NCBI GenBank assembly: GCA_015232935.1
Contig: JADFYT010000182.1
Coordinates: 1 to 5,105 of the forward strand
DNA length: 5,105 bases
Origin: Desulfamplus sp.
GTDB lineage: Bacteria; Desulfobacterota; Desulfobacteria; Desulfobacterales; Desulfobacteraceae
Direction of reading: 5' to 3'
Shown here: positions 1 through 4,811 of the stretch, piece by piece
Position numbering within the stretch: the stretch's first letter is position 1
Layout of the letters: each line of letters opens with the position of its first letter
Made by a program: the position numbers and the translations under genes
The notes under the pieces: generated by a model
What the model was told of the DNA's origin: nothing
What the model saw: only the letters and a program-made list of their open reading frames with translations
Databases searched by the model: none

Positions 1-46
1 ACAAATATTCATCACAGACACCCACAAATATTTATCACAGACATCC
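1..46. repeat. Two-copy 23-nt tandem repeat at left edge
   Basis: Bases 1-23 and 24-46 are the same 23-nt unit, beginning ACAAATATT and containing ATCACAGACA, with 21 of 23 positions identical. The differences are C/T at unit positions 10 and 21. A third copy does not follow: after base 46 the sequence reads AACCATCTG. The array touches the window edge, so more copies may lie to the left. No coding frame runs through it. It could be the end of a minisatellite or the remains of a local slippage duplication. It does not have the spacer structure of a CRISPR array. Confidence 0.75.
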
Positions 47-99
47 AACCATCTGTAAAGCATAAGAACCAGGTATAATAATCCAGCAAGAAATTGTGA

Positions 100-128
100 T
101 TGACACAAAAGTTATATTATATTAAACA
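100..128 (+). promoter_or_regulatory. Possible sigma-70-like promoter upstream of SCP2-like gene
   Basis: A perfect TTGACA lies at 100-105. Seventeen bases downstream is TAAACA (123-128), a poor -10 match of 3/6. TATTAA at 120-125 is a better hexamer but leaves only a 14-nt spacer. The surroundings are very AT-rich, so chance matches are likely. If used, it would give a leader of about 120 nt before the ATG at 255 and could serve the downstream genes too. The -35 is the only strong part of the call. Confidence 0.3.
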
Positions 129-243
129 GTGTTTATCGTAGTAATTTCAATACACTTGCTTTAACATTAGTGGAGAGGCGGCTTTTGGTTGTAATTATTG
201 TCAAATTTGAAAATCCCAAACAAAGATATAACCACTCAATATC

Positions 244-250
244 AAGGAGG
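244..250 (+). promoter_or_regulatory. Strong Shine-Dalgarno site that sets the first gene's start
   Basis: AAGGAGG at 244-250 sits four bases before ATG 255. The same frame stays open back to a TTG at 198, but that TTG has no purine-rich site at a usable distance. Translation from 198 would also place this Shine-Dalgarno sequence inside the coding region. The ATG at 255 is therefore the better start, and the 19 upstream residues are probably not translated. Confidence 0.8.
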
Positions 251-254
251 ACGT

Positions 255-779
255 ATGGAAGTGCAGTATCTCCCCATAGTACCCGGTACAAAAAGGTTTA
301 AAATCGCGGTGATTAAAATAGTTTTTCTTGTTCTTGGCAGAGCGTTTCAGTGTGCATCTCAGCATGACGAGGAGATCAAAAAAGAGATTGAACCCTTGCC
401 AGAGGGTTTTACTCTGCTTATGAAAGTCTTGCCTGACGGACCATGTATGGGACTTGAAAAAAAAGACAACATGCTTCAATTCAAAGGATCTCAACTCAAG
501 AGTGCGGATCTTGAGATCTATTTCAGAAATGTTGAGTCCGCATTTATGATCATGACCCCTCAGATGGGCTCTCCTCAGGCATTTGCGGAAAAAAGGATGA
601 GCATAAAAGGAGATCTTGGAATTGCCACGGTATTTACAAGAACTCTGGTAATAGTAATGGCAACCCTTTACCCTGAAATTATCGTAAAAAAACTTGTTAA
701 AAGGGTGCCGCCTCTTACTTTGAAAAGAGCGGGGCTCAGAGTCTGGCTTTACACATTTGGCATACTTCTTGGACGCTAG
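255..779 (+). CDS. SCP2-like (sterol carrier protein 2 fold) small lipid-binding protein
   Basis: The product is 174 residues from ATG 255, chosen for its AAGGAGG site. The clearest family signal is residues 109-132, where AFAEKRMSIKGDLGIA resembles the SCP2 core pattern: an alpha-helical stretch, then a 'G/R-K-hydrophobic-K-G-D' turn, then a helix. Upstream, residues 51-100 look like alternating beta strands (GFTLLMKVLP, MLQFKG, LEIYF, AFMIM), as expected for the SCP2 sheet. SCP2 domains bind lipids or acyl groups in a hydrophobic tunnel, and no catalytic role can be read here. The N-terminus has a short hydrophobic segment (residues 16-31, IAVIKIVFLVLGRAF) and the C-terminus ends in another (LRVWLYTFGILLGR, 161-174). 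Both sit next to basic residues, so peripheral membrane association is possible; neither looks like a cleavable signal peptide. It precedes an alcohol dehydrogenase and an AOR on the same strand, which suggests a role in handling a hydrophobic substrate (inference). Codons 11-20 carry a 28-nt segment that is repeated exactly just after the stop. The family call rests on pattern, not alignment. Confidence 0.7.
   Translation: MEVQYLPIVPGTKRFKIAVIKIVFLVLGRAFQCASQHDEEIKKEIEPLPEGFTLLMKVLPDGPCMGLEKKDNMLQFKGSQLKSADLEIYFRNVESAFMIMTPQMGSPQAFAEKRMSIKGDLGIATVFTRTLVIVMATLYPEIIVKKLVKRVPPLTLKRAGLRVWLYTFGILLGR
286..313 (+). repeat. 28-nt exact direct repeat, copy 1 (inside SCP2-like gene)
   Basis: The segment begins GTACAAAAAGG and ends ATCGCGGTGAT. 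It encodes residues TKRFKIAV near the start of the SCP2-like protein. It is identical over all 28 bases to 787-814, and the flanking bases differ on both sides. The two copies are offset by 501 bp, a multiple of three. Confidence 0.95.
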
Positions 780-786
780 ATGTAAA

Positions 787-814
787 GTACAAAAAGGTTT
801 AAAATCGCGGTGAT
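787..814 (+). repeat. 28-nt exact direct repeat, copy 2 (just after the SCP2-like stop)
   Basis: This is an exact copy of 286-313, starting eight bases after the TAG at 777-779 and lying in the gap before the alcohol dehydrogenase gene. Read in the frame used by copy 1 it again encodes KRFKIAV, then stays open to a TAA at 879-881. An in-frame TAA at 783-785 lies just upstream, so it is not joined to the gene above. Confidence 0.95.
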
Positions 815-893
815 GAACACAGGCAGATTTGCTGCAATTGTTATTACAGGATTTAAATTCCTGAACAAAAATATATTTTAAAGGAATTAAAAC

Positions 894-2078
894 ATGCTAC
901 CTTCGTATTATGAATTTCACAATCCGGTCAAAATAATGTCCGGTCACAAAGCCCTGGACAATCTTCCCTCAGAACTTGAAATGCTTGGTGCAAAATGCCC
1001 TATGGTCATTACAGACAAAGGGGTTGCCGGAGCGGGGCTTGTAAAAATATTCACACAGAGCTTTGACAGTTCCGCAATGACTATCGGTGCCATATTTGAT
1101 GATGTGCCGCCCGACTCTTCAAGTGAAGTTGTGGAAAGGATCACCTCCATATTCAAAAAGAACAGATGCGACTCGCTTATCGCTCTTGGAGGGGGCTCTG
1201 TAATTGATACAGCAAAAGGGGTAAATATTCTTGTCACTGAAAATTCTGATGATCTTCTGCAATTTTCAGGAGCAGAGATGCTCAAAAAAAAAATGAAGCC
1301 TCTTGTTGTTATTCCAACCACTTCTGGTACCGGTTCAGAAGTAACTGTTGTGGCCGTCATATCTGATGTAAAACGTAATTTAAAGATGGCCTTTTCCTCA
1401 ACACGCCTTCTGCCTGATATCGCCCTTCTTGATCCAAGGATGACACTGACCCTTCCTCCAAAGATGACAGCTGCGACCGCAATGGATGCAATGAGCCATG
1501 CTGTTGAATCATTTATAAATCTTCAGAAAAACCCGATGAGCGATGCCTATGCACTTGCCGCAATCGAGATGATCAGAAACAATGTGATCAAGGCTGTAAG
1601 CGATGGAAACGATGCCAGTGTTCGGCTTGCAATGGCAAATGCATCCACAATGGCCGGAATTGCTTTTTCCAATTCAATGGTTGGTGTGGTTCACTCTCTG
1701 GGACATGCAGCAGGAGGCATCTGTCATATTCCTCATGGTGTTGCAATGAATATTTTTCTGCCGTTTGGCCTGGAATACAATATGTCCAAATGCCGTGAAA
1801 ATATAGGCAGGCTTCTTCTTCCTGTTGCCGGTGCTGATGTATATGCAAGAACTCCTGAATCCCGAAGAGCAGAGCAGATGATTCACTATTTAAGAGAGCT
1901 TGGAAAAGCACTAAATGACCTGTGTGATCTTCCCCTTAATTTAAAACAGGCTGGTGTAACTGAAGACAAACTTCCTCAGATCGCCAAGGCCGCCATCAAC
2001 GATCCAAGTCTTATCATGAACCCGAGAGAGATGGACGAGAATGACGCTCTTGCTATTTTGGAAAAAGCGTTCGCCTGA
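894..2078 (+). CDS. Iron-containing alcohol dehydrogenase (group III, Fe-ADH family)
   Basis: The product is 394 residues, the usual length for this family, which interconverts primary alcohols and aldehydes using NAD(P)(H) and a divalent metal, normally Fe2+, in the cytoplasm. The N-terminal dinucleotide-binding half has LIALGGGSVIDTAKG (residues 95-109), with the diagnostic GGGSxxD, followed by the family signature PTTSGTGSEVT (141-151). The C-terminal helical half carries the metal site. D198 and H202 lie in AMDAMSHAVES, H267 in VVHSLGHAAGG and H281 in HIPHG. These match the Asp/His/His/His ligands known from FucO-type enzymes, and H271 is the additional conserved histidine. No key residue is missing. 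The C-terminus (DPSLIMNPREM) is also typical. ATG 894 is well supported: AAGGA at 881-885 lies eight bases upstream, and an in-frame TAA at 888-890 rules out an earlier start. It lies 114 nt after the SCP2-like gene and 142 nt before the AOR gene. Its aldehyde product or substrate would be shared with the AOR. The exact substrate cannot be read from the sequence. Confidence 0.97.
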   Translation: MLPSYYEFHNPVKIMSGHKALDNLPSELEMLGAKCPMVITDKGVAGAGLVKIFTQSFDSSAMTIGAIFDDVPPDSSSEVVERITSIFKKNRCDSLIALGGGSVIDTAKGVNILVTENSDDLLQFSGAEMLKKKMKPLVVIPTTSGTGSEVTVVAVISDVKRNLKMAFSSTRLLPDIALLDPRMTLTLPPKMTAATAMDAMSHAVESFINLQKNPMSDAYALAAIEMIRNNVIKAVSDGNDASVRLAMANASTMAGIAFSNSMVGVVHSLGHAAGGICHIPHGVAMNIFLPFGLEYNMSKCRENIGRLLLPVAGADVYARTPESRRAEQMIHYLRELGKALNDLCDLPLNLKQAGVTEDKLPQIAKAAINDPSLIMNPREMDENDALAILEKAFA

Positions 2079-2209
2079 TCATATTAAAAGGTATTTTTAT
2101 CCGAATCAGATTACAGGGTGAAATAATAAGCATCCGGGCAGAATTAATCCGCTATTTCTCTTTATACAATTTTACGGAGTTTTTCTTTCCGGGTAATCAG
2201 CAAAAATTT

Positions 2210-2215
2210 AAGGTG
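2210..2215 (+). promoter_or_regulatory. Ribosome binding site of the AOR gene
   Basis: AAGGTG at 2210-2215, extended by AAA, lies five bases before ATG 2221. An in-frame TAA at 2209-2211 overlaps it and excludes any earlier start. The rest of the 142-nt gap after the alcohol dehydrogenase (2079-2220) shows no convincing terminator hairpin and no clear -35/-10 pair. Read-through from the upstream genes is therefore plausible. Confidence 0.7.
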
Positions 2216-2220
2216 AAAAT

Positions 2221-4212
2221 ATGGAAGAGATAAAAGGGTATTCCAACAGGATTCTTGAAATCAATCTTACAGAAAAATCATGGTCTGTATATGAAGCATC
2301 AATAAAAGACAGGGAGATGTTTATAGGGGGCAAGGGGCTTGGAATGAAGCTCCTTTACGATCGCCTCAAACCAGGAGTTGATCCGCTTGGAGAGGACAAT
2401 ATTCTTGTCATAATGCCAGGAGTCGTAACAGGAACGGGTGCACCCTGCTCCGGAAGGTTTGAAGCTATTGCCAAATCACCCCTGACAGGCATAATTGCTA
2501 CTGCCTCTTGCGGAGGCCCTTTTGGCATACATCTGAAAACCGCCGGGTATGGAGGACTTGTAGTCAGGGGTAAATCAAAAGACAAATGTGTGGTCTGGTT
2601 TGACCATAAAACAGTTGAATTCAGGGATGGATCTGATGTGTGGGGGCTTGATACGGTCGAAACACAGAATAAAATACTGGCTGATTCAAAAAAAGAGGCA
2701 TCTCTGGTAATTGGACCTGCGGGCGAGAACCTGGTTCGTTTTTCCAATATAGCATCAGGACACAGATTTCTTGGCAGAGGCGGCCTTGGAGCAGTCATGG
2801 GGGCAAAAAACCTTAAGGGGATTGTGGCAAAAGGAAAACATTACAAGATTGTGCCGGCAAACCCTGAAAAGTTTGAAAAGGTCAAGAAAAAGGCTAACCT
2901 CTTTATCAAGCGTGAAGCCGTTACGCTCTCCATGGGAAAATTTGGAACAGCCACCAATGTCAAGTTTGCGAACAAGGCAAAGGCACTGCCTGTCTGGAAC
3001 TTCTTTTTTGGAGAGCATGATCAGGCATTCAGAATATCCGGTGAAATGATCAGGGAAAAACATGAAACCAAAGTCAGTACCTGCAAACCATGCTCAATCA
3101 TGTGCGGGCACAGGGGTAAATTCAACGGCAAGGAGACGGCAGTACCGGAATATGAGACTCTGACTCTTCTTGGATCAAATCTTGGAATTTTTGACAGGGA
3201 GGCAATTTCGAGATTCAATGATATATGCAACAGAGCCGGAATGGACACCATATCCGCAGGCGGAACCCTTGCATGGGTTATGGAGGCTGTGGAAAAAGGT
3301 CTTGTTTCACCGGATGTTTTTGTCTCTTGTTCCAAAGGCAAGCATGCTTCAGATAATTTAAATCAAGGCACATCTGAAGAATCATTACAACAAGGTGCAT
3401 CGGAAAGATCATCAAAGCCCTGCTCTCTCATGTTCGGCTCGCCTGACGGAATTGAAGACGCATTGGAAAGTATCGCAAGGTGTGAGGGATTTGGAAAGGA
3501 GATGGGTCTTGGCTCAAGAGCACTGTCGCAAAAATATGGAGGAAAGGATTTTGCCATTCAGGTGAAGGGGCTTGAAATGGCAGGATACGACCCGAGAGGT
3601 GCCTATGGACTGGGGCTTGCCTACGCTGTTGCCAACAGAGGTGCATGTCATCTTTCAGCATCAATAATGTCCTTTGAGGTGTTTTTGGGACTTCTAAAAC
3701 CTGATACTGCCCGTGCAAAACCCCAGATGGTCAAGTTTGTTGAAGACCTTACATGTGGTGTAAATGCACTACAGACATGTCAGTTCACCATGTATGCCTA
3801 TACACTGGAACCTTTTCTTACCAAATACACGCCAGGCTTTGTATTAAAGAATTTGATGCTCTGGCTGCCGGAAGTCGCACTTGCTCTTCTGGATTTTTCA
3901 ATTTACCCTGATTTTTTTTCGTCCATAACCGGAATTAAAATGTCATCAGCAGATTTTTTGAAAGCAGGAGAGCGGATTCATGTGCTTGAAAGGTATATGA
4001 ATACAAGAGAGGGAATCAGCAGCAGAGACGATATTCTGCCGGACAGGATGGTGATGGAGACAATTGCAGGGGACAAGAAAAAACGTGTTGTTCCGCTCGA
4101 TAAGATGATTGGAAAGTATTATAAACTCAGGGGGTATAACTCAGATGGCATCCCTGTTTCCAGATTGCTTGACAAATTAAAAATACCATCTGAACCATGT
4201 TTTACTAATTAG
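2221..4212 (+). CDS. Aldehyde:ferredoxin oxidoreductase family protein (tungsten/molybdenum bis-pterin)
   Basis: The product is 663 residues, somewhat longer than the roughly 600 typical of the family. AORs oxidise aldehydes to carboxylates, or run in reverse, using ferredoxin, a W (or Mo) bis-pyranopterin and one [4Fe-4S] cluster. The N-terminal domain spans about residues 5-205. It shows FIGGKGLGMKLL (34-45), SGRFEAIAKSPLTG (77-90), GGPFGIHLKTAGYGG (98-112) and GRGGLGAVMGAKNLKG (185-200). Cluster ligands are C288, C291 and C295 (CKPCSIMC), with the fourth probably C520 (LQTCQF). PEYET (309-313) carries the conserved glutamate, and NRGACH (472-477) the histidine likely equivalent to the active-site His of the Pyrococcus enzyme. 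The pterin-site motif DxxGLDx reads NRAGMDT (337-343). The second, DxxGLC, reads NALQTC (515-520), a notable departure. The C-terminus has GERIHVLERYMNTREG (583-598) and RDDILPDR, as in the family. Two stretches look inserted: a hydrophilic loop with a 9-residue tandem repeat (about 370-403) and a hydrophobic segment (about 536-568). No dedicated small ferredoxin gene lies beside it. The metal and substrate cannot be decided from sequence. Confidence 0.96.
   Translation: MEEIKGYSNRILEINLTEKSWSVYEASIKDREMFIGGKGLGMKLLYDRLKPGVDPLGEDNILVIMPGVVTGTGAPCSGRFEAIAKSPLTGIIATASCGGPFGIHLKTAGYGGLVVRGKSKDKCVVWFDHKTVEFRDGSDVWGLDTVETQNKILADSKKEASLVIGPAGENLVRFSNIASGHRFLGRGGLGAVMGAKNLKGIVAKGKHYKIVPANPEKFEKVKKKANLFIKREAVTLSMGKFGTATNVKFANKAKALPVWNFFFGEHDQAFRISGEMIREKHETKVSTCKPCSIMCGHRGKFNGKETAVPEYETLTLLGSNLGIFDREAISRFNDICNRAGMDTISAGGTLAWVMEAVEKGLVSPDVFVSCSKGKHASDNLNQGTSEESLQQGASERSSKPCSLMFGSPDGIEDALESIARCEGFGKEMGLGSRALSQKYGGKDFAIQVKGLEMAGYDPRGAYGLGLAYAVANRGACHLSASIMSFEVFLGLLKPDTARAKPQMVKFVEDLTCGVNALQTCQFTMYAYTLEPFLTKYTPGFVLKNLMLWLPEVALALLDFSIYPDFFSSITGIKMSSADFLKAGERIHVLERYMNTREGISSRDDILPDRMVMETIAGDKKKRVVPLDKMIGKYYKLRGYNSDGIPVSRLLDKLKIPSEPCFTN
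3358..3411 (+). repeat. 27-nt tandem repeat inside the AOR gene
   Basis: Two adjacent 27-nt units (3358-3384 and 3385-3411) match at 20 of 27 positions. They encode LNQGTSEES followed by LQQGASERS (residues 380-397). The length is a multiple of three, so the frame is kept. The repeat sits in a Ser/Gly/Gln-rich stretch that interrupts the usual AOR sequence between GLVSPD and FGSPDGIEDAL, most simply explained as an old slippage duplication in a surface loop. Confidence 0.75.
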
Positions 4213-4226
4213 AAAATTTTTCAACA

Positions 4227-4255
4227 AAATCTTGAGATTATAAATTTCAAGATTT
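4227..4255. terminator. Hairpin between convergent genes, possible bidirectional terminator
   Basis: AAATCTTGAGATT (4227-4239) can pair with AATTTCAAGATTT (4243-4255) over 13 bp with one G-U, closing on a three-base loop (ATA). It begins 15 nt after the AOR stop. On the plus strand a run of seven T residues follows at 4267-4273, about 11 nt later than ideal. On the minus strand the stem is followed by a T-rich stretch beginning TGTTG. The stem is AT-rich, so it is weaker than a textbook intrinsic terminator, but its place between two converging genes fits termination from either side. A smaller TTTTTTG/CAAAAAA pairing at 4268-4291 lies beside it. Confidence 0.5.
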
Positions 4256-4308
4256 GTACCGCATGATTTTTTTGATAATTATTGCAAAAAACGCCTGTCT
4301 ATTCAAAT

Positions 4309-4386
4309 ACCGCTCGGTTTCATGATGCTTCATGAGTGAGAATTGTTGCCACTTTATATTTCTCATGCTCCAGGAAACTGAGCGGT
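4309..4386. repeat. Imperfect inverted repeat (large hairpin) downstream of minus-strand gene
   Basis: The arm ACCGCTCGGTTTC (4309-4321) pairs with GAAACTGAGCGGT (4374-4386) over 13 bp with one G-U. After mismatches and a three-base bulge, pairing resumes through ATGAG (4332-4336) with CTCAT (4362-4366). The unpaired centre is about 25 nt (4337-4361). On the minus strand the right arm starts two bases after the stop codon of the 140-residue gene, so the hairpin would form immediately 3' of that coding region. A T-run on the minus strand (4286-4291) lies about 17 nt beyond the stem. It could end the transcript, protect the mRNA 3' end, or be a small palindromic repeat element. Confidence 0.65.
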
Positions 4387-4416
4387 TATCATGCTTCAAG
4401 GAACTGGGCAGTTATT
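4365..4416. repeat. 26-nt imperfect tandem repeat at the 3' end of the minus-strand gene
   Basis: Units 4365-4390 and 4391-4416 both begin ATGCT and end with GTTAT plus one base, matching at 20 of 26 positions. The right unit encodes the last residues (ITAQFLEA) of the minus-strand gene. The left unit lies just past its stop and is also the right arm of the inverted repeat. If read in the equivalent frame, the left unit would give ITAQFPGA, so the two share a coding-like register offset by 26 nt. Confidence 0.65.
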
Positions 4417-4811
4417 TTTTGTATGCAAAAATAGATATCTTCGTCACTTCCATAAATTTCAATGACATCCTTGTGGTTGATGAGCTTTTCCACAACAAAA
4501 GCCGTAATATAGAGAGATACGATATTGGGATTCTGGACAATTGTCCTGAATGGGGCTATCTGAAAATCAATATCAAAATCCTCTGCTCTGCAAAGTGTCT
4601 CAATGCATTTTGCAATCTGCTCCTGTATGGCGTTTTTGCTTACAGTCTCTACAAGCCCCTCTTCCACAAGCTTCATGGATACTTTATTGCTGAACATATC
4701 CACATTGTCCCTTATTACATGGATAGATCTGTATCGTTCCCTCTCCTTTGAAGACTCAATTTTAGACAGCAGCGAAGCCTCTCTGTTTCCCACATGAAAT
4801 GTTTTACCCAT
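4389..4811 (-). CDS. Conserved-looking hypothetical protein, 140 residues, function unknown
   Basis: I do not recognise this family. The minus-strand reading is preferred over the overlapping plus-strand frame. Its ATG (4809-4811) has AAGGA eight bases upstream (TCCTT at 4820-4824 on the plus strand), and its composition is that of a soluble protein: many Glu, Lys, Ile and Asp, few Cys. There is no signal peptide and no membrane span. Residues 10-35 are highly charged (REASLLSKIESSKERERYR) and probably helical. Residues 42-75 look like a second helical region. A patterned stretch follows, CRAEDFDIDFQIAPFRTIV (74-92), then VSLYITAFVVEKLINHKDVIEIYG (98-121), the most hydrophobic part, with a helix rather than a transmembrane pattern. 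The C-terminal eight residues lie in a 26-nt repeat unit, and the stop TGA is followed at once by a second in-frame stop, TAA. It converges on the AOR gene and shares no operon with it, so the neighbourhood says little about its job. No DNA-binding or catalytic motif is evident. Confidence 0.75.
   Translation of the reverse strand: MGKTFHVGNREASLLSKIESSKERERYRSIHVIRDNVDMFSNKVSMKLVEEGLVETVSKNAIQEQIAKCIETLCRAEDFDIDFQIAPFRTIVQNPNIVSLYITAFVVEKLINHKDVIEIYGSDEDIYFCIQKITAQFLEA

Noticed and set aside
1..46. CRISPR array
   Set aside because: The two repeat units abut with no spacer, and there is no palindromic core and no cas gene.
74..79. Perfect TATAAT as a -10 box
   Set aside because: No -35-like hexamer lies 16-18 bases upstream (51-56 reads ATCTGT).
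198..254. Upstream TTG start that would add 19 residues to the SCP2-like protein
   Set aside because: No Shine-Dalgarno at a usable distance from TTG 198, while ATG 255 has AAGGAGG four bases upstream.
2771..3049. Plus-strand open frame of 92 codons in another frame within the AOR gene, and several minus-strand frames across the dehydrogenase and AOR genes
   Set aside because: They lie wholly within two enzyme genes whose family motifs are continuous in one frame, and their translations show no recognisable features.
4332..4751. Plus-strand open frame of 139 codons opposite the minus-strand gene
   Set aside because: It has no ribosome binding site, has an implausible composition (many Cys, Phe, Tyr, His) and lies opposite a better-supported gene, so it is taken as a shadow.
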